A stretch of DNA of 64,000 nucleotides, from assembly GCA_963780345.1 (NCBI GenBank), contig CAWABU010000006.1:62001-126000 (forward strand), read 5' to 3'. The stretch comes from PALSA-693 sp963780345 (lineage in GTDB: Bacteria; Actinomycetota; Acidimicrobiia; Acidimicrobiales; Palsa-688). Below, piece after piece: positions 8,746 to 15,687 of the stretch. Each line of letters starts with the position of its first letter. Within the stretch, counting starts at the first letter, position 1. A model generated the notes under the pieces. That model did not search any database and was not told the DNA's origin. It saw nothing but the letters and a program-made list of their open reading frames with translations. Made by a program: the position numbers and the translations under genes.

Positions 8746-9098
8746 TCAGGTTGTTGCGGCGATGCCTTCAAACATGTAGCCGAATGGTCGCGGGCCTTTG
8801 GCGTAGTAGTTTTCCATTGTGGTCATCGCGAACCCCGAGCCGGCGACGACCTTGTCGATAGGGCGATTGAGATGGCACCCTCCTGCGACACGCTGCTGCA
8901 GCGGGGTCAGTCGGTCCTGCCAGCGTGTGACGCCCACATCAGGCGAGCGGCCGTGCTCAACGAAATGGAGCAACCCGCCCGGCCGCAGCACCCGGCGCAT
9001 CTCGGGGAGCGCCCGCTCGACATCGGGAATCGTGCACAGCGTCCAAGTGACTAGCACGTGATCGACACTGGCCGACTCGACGGGAAGGTCTTGCCCGT
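8746..9098 (-). pseudogene. C-terminal part of a methyltransferase gene split by the IS
   Basis: This stretch encodes DLPVESASVDHVLVTWTLC, then VLRPGGLLHFVEHGRSP, then GGCHLNRPI and GPRPFGYMFEGIA. It is the second half of a class I methyltransferase of the type annotated as phosphatidylethanolamine N-methyltransferase-like/UbiE-like. The N-terminal Rossmann half with motif I is missing. Removing the IS and one copy of the target duplication joins this frame to a short remnant at 10898-10925 and gives EPAGLGLDGQDLPVE across the junction, which suits the family. A TGA follows immediately upstream of that remnant, so the gene was already degenerate before or after the insertion. Confidence 0.8.
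9090..9098. repeat. Left target-site duplication of the IS
   Basis: CTTGCCCGT here is repeated at 10898-10906, directly outside the two matching ends of the IS. Nine bases fits IS256-family transposition, which makes 8-9 bp duplications. Confidence 0.75.
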
Positions 9099-9167
9099 GA
9101 GAAATAGTCAAGAGTTGTGGATGTGATTTTGGGGTGCGGCGTCCTTCCGGTTATCAGTGTGGGTTGA

Positions 9168-9527
9168 TCATCTCCTCCGGGCTGGTGTGTTGGATGGGAT
9201 CTTGGTGAGCTGATCGGGGTCGAAGAGGTCGCTGATGGCGACGGGCTCGTCGCAGCAGGGGCATAGCCCGCCGGGGCCGAGCCGGCGGCACCAGGTGTTG
9301 CAGTCGTCGCAGCGCTGCTCGCCGAGGTAGCGGGCGTCGCAGGCCGGGCAGGCGTAGACGGTGTCGGATCGGGCGACGGCCGGCTCGATTGGTGCTGATC
9401 GGCGTCGCCGCCATGCTGTCTGGCGGCATGTGGTCGAGCAGAACTTCTGGCGTCTGTCGGGCTCGAAGGCCCGTGTGCAGATCGGGCAGAGTGTCGTCGC
9501 GTTGTCGTCGCGCACGGGGGCCGTCAT
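9168..9527 (-). CDS. IS-borne zinc-ribbon accessory protein
   Basis: This 119-residue product starts at an ATG overlapping the transposase stop (ATGA), which implies coupled translation. It contains three cysteine groups: CPICTRAF with FCSTTC, then CPACDARY with CDDCNTWC, then CPCCDE. This is the arrangement of tandem zinc ribbons. Similar small cysteine-rich genes accompany some actinobacterial IS256-like transposases, but their role (DNA binding, target choice or regulation) is not established. It is rich in Arg and has no signal peptide. Confidence 0.75.
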   Translation of the reverse strand: MTAPVRDDNATTLCPICTRAFEPDRRQKFCSTTCRQTAWRRRRSAPIEPAVARSDTVYACPACDARYLGEQRCDDCNTWCRRLGPGGLCPCCDEPVAISDLFDPDQLTKIPSNTPARRR

Positions 9528-10786
9528 GCCGCCGCCTCGGTGTCGTCGCGTCGTTCGACGAGCACCCCGTTGTGGAAGGTCGCCCCGGCTCGGACCAGGG
9601 CCACCAGGTGCGGTCCGTTGACGGCCCGCCAGCGGGCCTGGGCGGCCTCGATCAGCTTGAACGCCATGGCCAGGCCGGCTGCTCTCGAGCCCGGTCCCCT
9701 GGTCACCTGGGTGCGCAGGCGGACCGTGGCGAAGGTCGACTCGATCGGATTGGTCGTCTTCAGGTGGATCCAGTGCTCGGCGGGGAAGTCGAAGAAGCAC
9801 AGCAGCTCATCGGGCTTGTCGACGATCTTGGCGACCGCCTTGGGCCACTTGGCCGCAAAGGTGTCCGCGAACGCGCCGATCGCCGCCTCCGCGTGGGCGC
9901 GGTCCTCGGCGTCTCGGATCTCGCCCAGCGCCCGCCGGGCGGCCGGGTGCACCGACTTCGGCAACGAGGACAACACGTTCGCGGCGGCGTGCACCCAGCA
10001 GCGCTGCTCTCGGGTCTCGGGGAACACGTCGCGCAGCGCCGCCCACAAGCCCAGCGCCCCGTCGCCGACCATCACCACCGGCGCCCTCATGCCCCGCCGC
10101 TTGGCGTCGCGGAAAAGGTCCTCCCACGACCCCGTCGACTCCCGATAGCCGTCTGCGATCGCCACCAGCTGTTTGGTCCCATCCGCCCGCACCCCGACGA
10201 TCACCAGACAGCACAGCCGCTCCTCCTCCAAGCGAACGTTGAAGTGTACCCCGTCAGCCCAGCAGTACACGAAGTCGACATCGCCGAGCGAACGCTCCGC
10301 GAAGCGTTCCCGCTCCTCCTGCCAGGACCTGGTCAGCCGGGTGATCACCGACGGCGACAGACCAGCCTCGGAGCCGAAGAACTCGCCCAAAGCGGGAGCG
10401 AAGTCTCCCGAGCTCATCCCGTGCAAGTACATCAACGGCAGCACTTCAGACACCTTCGGGCTCTTCCGGCACCACGGCGCGACGATCGAACTCGTGAACC
10501 TGCACCGCTCACCGGTGACCTCATCGACCCGCCGATCATTCACCCGGGGCGCCTCCACCTCTATCGGCCCCGCTCCCGTCGCGATCACACGCGGCTGGGC
10601 CCGCCCGTTACCCACCACCAAGCGGTGGCCGTCCTCGTCGCGCTCATTGGCGAACGCCGCCAGGTAGGCGTCGCGCTCGGCTTCCAAGGCCGCGGCCAGC
10701 ATCCGCCGGGCCCCCTCCCGGCAGATCACGTCCAGATCCAGGCTCAACTCCGCGCGGGCATCCTCGTTAGCAACTACCCTCAACAT
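9524..10786 (-). CDS. IS256/Mutator-family DDE transposase
   Basis: I place the start at ATG 10786 (MLRVVANEDARAEL), because GGAAGGAA precedes it and the longer frame upstream runs into the IS end. The protein has about 420 residues, the usual size. An N-terminal helical region contains EAERDAYLAAF. The catalytic core shows CWADGVHF (first Asp), VMVGDGALGLWAAL (second Asp), the C/D-x2-H block CWVHAAANVL, and NPIESTFATVRLRT (catalytic Glu). It cuts and joins the IS ends as a cytoplasmic DNA enzyme. All catalytic residues are present, so it may be active. Confidence 0.93.
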   Translation of the reverse strand: MLRVVANEDARAELSLDLDVICREGARRMLAAALEAERDAYLAAFANERDEDGHRLVVGNGRAQPRVIATGAGPIEVEAPRVNDRRVDEVTGERCRFTSSIVAPWCRKSPKVSEVLPLMYLHGMSSGDFAPALGEFFGSEAGLSPSVITRLTRSWQEERERFAERSLGDVDFVYCWADGVHFNVRLEEERLCCLVIVGVRADGTKQLVAIADGYRESTGSWEDLFRDAKRRGMRAPVVMVGDGALGLWAALRDVFPETREQRCWVHAAANVLSSLPKSVHPAARRALGEIRDAEDRAHAEAAIGAFADTFAAKWPKAVAKIVDKPDELLCFFDFPAEHWIHLKTTNPIESTFATVRLRTQVTRGPGSRAAGLAMAFKLIEAAQARWRAVNGPHLVALVRAGATFHNGVLVERRDDTEAAA

Positions 10787-10897
10787 TGGCGTTCCTTCCT
10801 CGCCAGCGCTCCAACGCCGGCATTCGTTTTTGGTCAACGAGGAAGGTACGCCGCGCCCCCCATCAGGTGGTCGATCCACAACTTCTGGTTATAACTC

Positions 10898-10906
10898 CTT
10901 GCCCGT
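10898..10906. repeat. Right target-site duplication of the IS
   Basis: CTTGCCCGT, identical to 9090-9098. The adjacent 10907-10925 still reads as methyltransferase on the minus strand (EPAGLGLD), which confirms this as the pre-insertion junction. Confidence 0.75.
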
Positions 10907-10925
10907 CCAAGCCGAGCCCAGCCGG

Positions 10926-11069
10926 TTCCACTACGGCTCAGAAGTCAGGATGCTGATCCAGGCCAGCACACCGGACGGAGGCCTCTACCGGGTCTGGGCC
11001 ACCAAGCCGGCAGGGCTGTCAAAGGCCACACCGGGCGACCGGGTCCACTTCGTCGCCGAGCTGACGTGA
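10926..11069 (+). pseudogene. C-terminal fragment of a phage/plasmid-type hypothetical protein
   Basis: The plus frame reads FHYGSEVRMLIQASTPDGG, then LYRVWATKPAGL, then PGDRVHFVAELT and a stop. The K-M-L ... V-W-x-T-x-P ... G-D-x-V-x-F-x-A order resembles a small beta-rich domain that I recall from actinobacterial phage and plasmid proteins. No N-terminal part or start codon is present, because the sequence upstream belongs to the methyltransferase remnant. I take it as a relic of an earlier mobile element. Recognition is from memory of family patterns and is weak. Confidence 0.4.
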
Positions 11070-11411
11070 GTTGACGAGGCGTTATGGCGACACCAGGCGG
11101 GAGTACCGAGTCGGCGATCCCGGGGTGCTGGCCCGCCGCCCTCGTCACCTTGAGGCTGCGCGGAACGCTCAGAGGGGTCCTGAGAGGTCTGGGCATACGT
11201 TATGGCGCCGGCGCCGATGGCCCGGTCAGAAGCGGCCAACCCCGGTGTTCCATCGCGGCACACCGCACGCCATTCTGCGATCCAATTCTGATCCAACTCA
11301 GCACCGTTATAGGGGAGTTCAGAGGGGCCGAGTCGGGTTGTACGGTTGACAGAAGGGCTGGTCAGGGGCCATTTTCTTCCTATGGCCACAGCATTCGAAG
11401 CCCTGATGTTA
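11070..11411. other. Non-coding stretch left of the integrated element
   Basis: About 340 bases up to attL with no recognisable gene. CGTTATGGCG occurs twice (11082-11091 and 11198-11207), which may be coincidental or a remnant of an older recombination region. No 5' half of a tRNA is present directly upstream of the att core. Confidence 0.4.
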
Positions 11412-11458
11412 TGCATGACGCGCATGAGGTCGGGGGTTCGATTCCCTCTGCGCCCACC
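11412..11458 (+). repeat. attL core, tRNA 3'-half (Val-GAC-like)
   Basis: This 47-bp sequence is repeated exactly at 18721-18767. It contains an anticodon-arm 3' part, a variable loop, a T-arm (GGGGGTTCGATTCCCTC) and an acceptor strand TGCGCCC followed by ACC. With the next base the CCA end is encoded here. Reading the preceding TATGC as stem gives an anticodon loop with GAC, i.e. valine. No D-arm or 5' acceptor strand lies upstream, so this is not a complete tRNA gene. Confidence 0.85.
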
Positions 11459-11518
11459 ATAAAAAGTCCTGGTCAGAGGGGATGGCCGGAAGCGTTTGAT
11501 GGTTTCGAGTGGTCCGAT

Positions 11519-11538
11519 TGGGAGCCAAGGTGGGAGCC
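11519..11538 (+). repeat. Integrase arm-type boxes near attL
   Basis: TGGGAGCC occurs at 11519-11526 and 11531-11538, 12 bp apart, just inside attL. The same box recurs four times near attR. Short repeats on both inner sides of a tyrosine-integrase core are typical arm-binding sites. Confidence 0.55.
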
Positions 11539-11643
11539 TTTCGGACTGACGTGGCGCGCTCGGGGCCGGTATCCTTGGGCGGAAGGCCCCGCGTAGCGGT
11601 AACTACCGGGGCCACGGCCAGCACCTAAGCAGGAGGTACCGAC

Positions 11644-12825
11644 ATGGCCCAAGTTACCCGGCGGCGGGGGAGACGGTTCGACGGTGAGGGGTCGGTCTAC
11701 CAAGACGGGGAATGGTGGCGCGCCGCCCTCCGGCTCGGGGACGGTCGGCGCATCCGTCGCCGCGCCGCCAGTGAAGGGGAGGCTTACGCGCTACTCAACG
11801 ACATGCGGACCGCTCACGGCATGGGGCTCCCCGCGGGCTCGGGTGACCAAGTGGGCGCCTTCCTGGAATGGTGGCTCGACATGCAAGGGGCCAAGGTGGG
11901 CACGGACGACCACGACATGAGCCCCAATACGCTCATCAACTATCGATGGGCGCTGACTCCGGTCATCGAGTCGCTCGGGTCGCGCCGGTTGCGGGAGCTT
12001 GAGCCGGAGGACGTTGAGCGCGTCCTTGCCCGCATGGCTCGGGACGGCAAAGCCCGCCGGAGCATCATCCGGGTCCGGACCGTCCTCGCGCAAGCGCTCG
12101 ACACCGCCCAACGGCGCGGGAAGGTGAGCCGCAATGTCGCCCGGTTGGCGGAGATGCCCAAGACCGCGGCGCCGGGGGAGAAGAGGTCTCTCACGGTCGA
12201 GGAAGCTTCCCGGCTACTCGATGCCGCCAAGGGTGACCCGGCGGAAGCGTTCGTCATCACCGGGCTCATGCTCGGGCTCCGTCCGGGGGAGCTTCTCGGG
12301 CTCCGATGGGAGAACGTGGACCTCGACGGGGCCAAGCTGGTCGTTGACGGCTCCCTCAAGCGGGAAGGGTCCACGCTCCGGCTCGGGGACGTGAAGCGAG
12401 GCATACGGGCTTCCCGGCGCCGTCTCGACCTGCCTCAGCCCGTCGTGGCGGCTTTACGCTCCCATCGAGCCCGCCAACTTGAGGACCGGATTAAGGCCGG
12501 ACCGGAGTGGCAAGACCTCGGGTTGGTCTTTTCCAGTGGGGTCGGCACGCCAATAGCGCCGTCGAATATGAACCGGCGGCTTGCCATCGTGACCGAACGG
12601 GCCGGGATTGGTCACTGGTCGATGACGGAGCTTGCTCGCCACTCGGCGGCATCGCTCATGAGCGCGGCGGGGGTCCCGTTGGAGGTCATTGCCGACGTAT
12701 TGGGCCACTCTTCAACCCGGATGCTGGAAGCGCACTACCGCCATCAAGTCAAGCCGAGCATTGATGCTCATGTCGCGGTAATGGACGGGCTATTTGGGGT
12801 GACCGAATCCAACCCAAGGGGGTAA
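11644..12825 (+). CDS. int: Tyrosine-recombinase integrase
   Basis: This 393-residue protein has a strong AGGAGGT ribosome-binding site. The N-terminal region is basic (RRRGRRFDGEGSVYQDGEWW, an arm-binding-type domain). A SAM-like core-binding domain follows at about residues 60-170 (NTLINYRWALTPVIESLG). The catalytic domain has GLRPGELLGLRWENVDL (first Arg), ELARHSAASLM (second Arg and following His), VLGHSSTRM (His) and AHYRHQ (nucleophilic Tyr). It catalyses site-specific integration and excision at the 47-bp core. It lies 186 bp inside attL. Confidence 0.95.
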   Translation: MAQVTRRRGRRFDGEGSVYQDGEWWRAALRLGDGRRIRRRAASEGEAYALLNDMRTAHGMGLPAGSGDQVGAFLEWWLDMQGAKVGTDDHDMSPNTLINYRWALTPVIESLGSRRLRELEPEDVERVLARMARDGKARRSIIRVRTVLAQALDTAQRRGKVSRNVARLAEMPKTAAPGEKRSLTVEEASRLLDAAKGDPAEAFVITGLMLGLRPGELLGLRWENVDLDGAKLVVDGSLKREGSTLRLGDVKRGIRASRRRLDLPQPVVAALRSHRARQLEDRIKAGPEWQDLGLVFSSGVGTPIAPSNMNRRLAIVTERAGIGHWSMTELARHSAASLMSAAGVPLEVIADVLGHSSTRMLEAHYRHQVKPSIDAHVAVMDGLFGVTESNPRG

Positions 12826-12834
12826 CATTCGGTC

Positions 12835-13128
12835 GTGACCAAGCGGCTCCCTCCTGAGGAACTGAAGTACAAAGAGCGTCGGTACCGGGACGTTCTCCGC
12901 TCGATGTTGGGATGCCCGCTATGCGCCAAGAATCCTTTTGAGCCGAGCCCGGAGTTACGCGTTGTCAAGACCCGAGCTTGGACAATCCGCTTTGAATGTC
13001 CCGGTTGCAAGCTCCGCTTCTCCGTCGATGGTCGCAACCTGTCGGAATCGATGGGGGGCAATCCGCTTGTCAGCCTCATGGCCCATGCCGTTTGGCAGGG
13101 ACCCGGCGGCAAGCCCGGGATGGACTAG
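12835..13128 (+). CDS. Small zinc-ribbon hypothetical protein of the element
   Basis: This 97-residue protein starts at GTG 12835, 9 bp after the integrase stop, so the two are probably cotranscribed. It contains CPLCAKNPF and, 40 residues later, FECPGCKLRFSVDGRN, two CxxC pairs that would bind one zinc in a ribbon. The N-terminus is basic (MTKRLPPEELKYKERRYRD). No family was recognised. A regulatory or nucleic-acid-binding role is possible. Its end overlaps the convergent gene at 13125 by 4 bp. Confidence 0.7.
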   Translation: MTKRLPPEELKYKERRYRDVLRSMLGCPLCAKNPFEPSPELRVVKTRAWTIRFECPGCKLRFSVDGRNLSESMGGNPLVSLMAHAVWQGPGGKPGMD

Positions 13129-13331
13129 GACCCTTTCCCCCAACGTTCTTCCTCCCGGCGGCGACTCTCCGCCGCGTGGCCCAACAGGTAGGCGACCCGC
13201 TCCGGGGTCGGCTTCTGACCGAGTGGCGTCGGCGGCGGCGGATTATCGAAGTCATATTCCGGCTCGGGCTTACGCTCCGGCAGGGTGGCGCCCCGGAGAA
13301 GCCGGAGCGGCTCATGACGCTTTTGCCTCAT
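13125..13331 (-). CDS. Small hypothetical protein coupled to terS
   Basis: I choose the ATG at 13331 because it overlaps the terS stop as ATGA, a sign of translational coupling. The product is about 68 residues, proline-rich in the middle (DFDNPPPPTPLGQKPTP) and charged at the end (AAESRRREEERWGKGS). No known domain. It is the last gene of the leftward operon and might be a small packaging or capsid accessory, which is only a guess from position. Confidence 0.55.
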   Translation of the reverse strand: MRQKRHEPLRLLRGATLPERKPEPEYDFDNPPPPTPLGQKPTPERVAYLLGHAAESRRREEERWGKGS

Positions 13332-13705
13332 GGCCGGGACGATGGCGTCAAGCCAAGCTCCCGATAGAGCTTGATGGACCGGTCCTCGCAATCCCGGAGC
13401 AGGAAGTGAACCGGGTTGCGGTGGTCGTTGCCGCGGTCGTCCTTCCGTAGCGGGGCTCTACGGACTTCCTCCCGGTAGAGGTCCGCTCGGGACAGGTTGT
13501 CGGCAAGCTGCGCCAGGAGGAAGGAGTCCGCTAGTAGAAGGTGCGGAGCCATGCTGGCGAGGTCCGAGAAGTAGTCCCGTCCCAACGGGTCGAGCCACTC
13601 CGGCGGAGAGGGGCGGTCGCTCGGAGCGGCTACGGGTCGGCGGGCCGGTAGACCCTTCAGCGCCCGGACGTTATCCGGCTCCGGCAATGGTCCTCTACGT
13701 CCCAT
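13328..13705 (-). CDS. Phage terminase small subunit, P27 family
   Basis: This 125-residue protein starts MGRRGPLPEPDNVRALKG, the hallmark opening of P27-family small terminases. PPEWLDPLGRDYFSDLASMAP and a helical region ending in LYRELGLTPSSRP complete the usual length. Small terminases recognise the packaging site and pass it to the large subunit. No large subunit is encoded in the element, so this protein would have to redirect a helper phage's large terminase, which is inference consistent with satellite biology. The last 4 bases overlap the next gene. Confidence 0.85.
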   Translation of the reverse strand: MGRRGPLPEPDNVRALKGLPARRPVAAPSDRPSPPEWLDPLGRDYFSDLASMAPHLLLADSFLLAQLADNLSRADLYREEVRRAPLRKDDRGNDHRNPVHFLLRDCEDRSIKLYRELGLTPSSRP

Positions 13706-14026
13706 GAGCCTCGATTATGCCCGCCCGACCCTTCCGGGCGAAACCTCGGGGCGAACGCGTGGCTAGCCCGATCCGCTCGGCGGCTCGATGGGGGCTTGGG
13801 GGTCCTCCCCCTCCCCCCTCTCCGGCTCGATATTTGCCCCGTAGGAGCCTCTCATTGCCCCTCTAAGCCCCTAGGGGGTCCGGGCCGGGATGACCCGGCC
13901 ATCGACGGAGCTACGGGGCTCTGAGGGACTCGGGCTCTCGGCTCGATGACCGCGACCGGAGAGAGCCAACGACAAAGCATCGACTCTCCCCGGCCCGCTT
14001 GCCACCTTGGGGCTTGGACCCTAGCT
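13706..14026. other. Spacer between terS and the capsid gene
   Basis: This 320-base GC-rich region has no clear gene. It holds a perfect hairpin at 13883-13900 (GGCCGGG, loop ATGA, CCCGGCC) preceded by CCCCTAGGGG. There is no T-run, so terminator activity is uncertain. A packaging site near terS is an alternative reading. Confidence 0.4.
13883..13900 (-). terminator. Hairpin downstream of the capsid gene
   Basis: Perfect 7-bp stem with a 4-base loop, about 130 bp after the capsid stop. Without a T-run it may attenuate transcription or mark a protein-binding site instead. Confidence 0.3.
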
Positions 14027-14878
14027 CTACCGGCTCTTGGCTTGGCTCTGAGCCGTCGTCCCGGATGAGAGCGGAGCCGCGGCAATGGTGAGCTTGCGGA
14101 TGCTCTTGGCCGGAGCCGGGATACCGGCGGCAACCCTGGCCTTGACCCGGAGCGTGGCCGCATCCTTGGCAAAGGCATAGTCATTGCTGACGGCAACCTC
14201 GGAGTCCCGACCGTTGACGACCAGGAAGCAACGCTTGGAGTCATAGACCAACGGGCTTGCCAAAGCCGGGACGACTACCGGCTTGAGCCCAACTGCGGTA
14301 GCAAAGCCGCTCGGGTAGAACAAGCCGGTCGCTCCGGCTTTGGCGTTCTCCGCGGCCAGGGTGGCGCCACTAACCGCCAAGGTGTCCGGAGCCCCTCCGG
14401 CATCCCCAATCTCTCCCATTGCCGTCGCCACTCCGGTCAAGAGGTCGGGAGCATCGACGTTGGGCGCAGCGGGGACCACTCCGTCCGGTTGGGGAGGTCC
14501 GGTCCCGTTGAGTAAACCAAGGTCGAGGTCGCGGCTCAGGGAGTCGGTCAGGAGGGTTGACAGGCTATTGGTGAGATTTGCCTCCGAATCGGTGACCGCT
14601 TCGTTGCTTATCGTGACCAGTCCGGCGAGCTTCGCGACCACGACGATGACCGCGCCGTCTTGCAAATCGACCTCGGGTATCAAGCCGAGTTCCGGCAACC
14701 AAGCCCATCCCGTAGGCGATGCCGTAGGCCAGGCTATCGACCTTCTCGTTGTCGGTTGCCGGGTAAGGGAGCTTGCAAATGGCGCGCCGCCGATGAGCAA
14801 GTTAACGATTTGGGCTTGGACTTGCGGCGGGAAGGGGACTCCGCCGAAGTCGGCGGTTGTGAGACCGATATCTGACAT
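14027..14878 (-). CDS. HK97-type phage major capsid protein
   Basis: This is a 283-residue protein. It shows the order WAWLPELGLIPEVDL (E-loop region), LAGLVTISNEAVTDSEANL (spine helix start), LLNGTGPPQPDGV (the conserved GTG-x-x-P-x-G turn), a PSG-containing P-domain segment, and RCFLVVNGRDSEVAVSNDYAF with VKARVAAGIP near the C-terminus. It is short: there is no N-terminal scaffolding (delta) domain and no protease gene nearby. The protein would build a procapsid, perhaps a small one sized for this 7-kb element, with portal and tail from a helper. That last part is inference. Confidence 0.85.
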   Translation of the reverse strand: MSDIGLTTADFGGVPFPPQVQAQIVNLLIGGAPFASSLTRQPTTRRSIAWPTASPTGWAWLPELGLIPEVDLQDGAVIVVVAKLAGLVTISNEAVTDSEANLTNSLSTLLTDSLSRDLDLGLLNGTGPPQPDGVVPAAPNVDAPDLLTGVATAMGEIGDAGGAPDTLAVSGATLAAENAKAGATGLFYPSGFATAVGLKPVVVPALASPLVYDSKRCFLVVNGRDSEVAVSNDYAFAKDAATLRVKARVAAGIPAPAKSIRKLTIAAAPLSSGTTAQSQAKSR

Positions 14879-14963
14879 GGCTTACCTCGGGAGAGAGTGA
14901 AGGGATTGGAAGCTCCAGCCCGAAAGCCGGTCGTGCCATCCCACCCGAGAGCGGGCCGAACGC

Positions 14964-15566
14964 TTAGAAGATACCGCGACCGCGCTGCGCTTGGAGCCAC
15001 CAATAGTTGCGAGGTATCCGGAGGTCAACGTAGGCGAGCATGACCCGATGCGTCTCGGGTGGCATCGGGAAGCCGTCAACGTCGCTACGGAAGTCCGAGA
15101 CGATGCCCTCAGCCTCCGCCGCGGTGAAGTTGGCAGGGTCCACCCGGTAACTCGCCACGATGAGCGCCCGCCGGTAATGGAGGTACTCGCCAATCCAACG
15201 GTCCCGGTCCCAATGCGGGTCCTGCTCGATGGAAGCGCAGCAACGGCAGGCGAAGCGGTGCGGGCAAATCTCCACCCGTCGCCCCTTGGTCTTGTGCATG
15301 GTGCGGAGGCATAGCTCACAGATGAGCCAGCGGGGACGGTCGTCGGGTGCCAGGGACGGGACCCGGATTTGGAAGCTCCGTCCCTCGGGTTCGCCTGGTT
15401 GCGTGCCGAGTCGATGGATGCCCTCGGCTTCCATGTCGGCCATCATCCGCGCTAGAGGTCCGTTGGGGTCGAGATGGCGACCGTCGCCATAGCGCTTGAG
15501 GGTCCAATCATCGTCAGGGTGCGGCGGCTTCGGGTCCGGTCCGAAGAGGTCATCCCAATCGCTCAT
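14964..15566 (-). CDS. Unknown Cys/His-rich protein of the element
   Basis: I start at ATG 15566 because AGGAGG precedes it by 7 bases. The product is about 200 residues. The N-terminus is acidic (MSDWDDLFGPDPKPPHPDDD). The centre has LICELCLRTMHKTKGRR, EICPHRF and CRCCAS, which could bind zinc. The C-terminal part is helical (RDRWIGEYLHYRRALIVASY). No family was recognised. It occupies the place where phiRv-type elements usually carry small regulators or a protease, but no protease motif is visible. It lies just downstream of the nested inverted repeat. Confidence 0.6.
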   Translation of the reverse strand: MSDWDDLFGPDPKPPHPDDDWTLKRYGDGRHLDPNGPLARMMADMEAEGIHRLGTQPGEPEGRSFQIRVPSLAPDDRPRWLICELCLRTMHKTKGRRVEICPHRFACRCCASIEQDPHWDRDRWIGEYLHYRRALIVASYRVDPANFTAAEAEGIVSDFRSDVDGFPMPPETHRVMLAYVDLRIPRNYWWLQAQRGRGIF

Positions 15567-15590
15567 CTTTCCTCCTGTCCTTAGTAGAGC

Positions 15591-15680
15591 CCACAATGGG
15601 GATAGTCGCGTCTCATGCGTCTCAACGGGTGGGGGCCGTCGTCACCTGAGACGCATGAGACGCGGCTTTTCCCATTGTGG
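15591..15680. repeat. Nested inverted repeat, possible origin or operator
   Basis: Outer arms CCACAATGGG (15591-15600) and CCCATTGTGG (15671-15680) are perfect. Inner arms GCGTCTCATGCGTCTCA (15608-15624) and its exact complement (15647-15663) are also perfect. The spacers between outer and inner arms are 7 bp on both sides, and the centre is 22 bp. Each inner arm contains GTCTCA twice. The site lies between the primase-helicase stop and the next start, both on the minus strand. A replication origin, an operator or a packaging signal are all possible. Confidence 0.8.
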
Positions 15681-15687
15681 TTTTCAC

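Larger units (their letters stand above)
9099..10897. mobile_element. IS256-family insertion sequence with zinc-finger accessory gene
   Basis: This is a 1.8-kb element. The left end (9099 inward) and the reverse complement of the right end (10897 inward) both start GAG and match at 18 of their first 24 positions, including AGTTGTGGAT. A further weaker match (GCGGCGT, CCTTCC) lies inside. Flanking CTTGCCCGT copies are the target duplication. It carries a DDE transposase and, overlapping its stop, a cysteine-rich small gene. The element appears complete and possibly active. Confidence 0.85.

Noticed and set aside
9389..10894. 501-residue open frame on the plus strand inside the IS
   Set aside because: It is antisense to a transposase with all catalytic motifs, and its own translation matches nothing.
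11412..11461. Complete tRNA-Val gene
   Set aside because: Only anticodon, T-arm and 3' acceptor parts are present. The 5' half and D-arm are missing at both copies.
11409..11624. Minus-strand frame ending AQRESNPRPHARHA, also at 18658-18843
   Set aside because: The shared peptide is simply the antisense reading of the tRNA-derived att core, a well-known annotation artefact.
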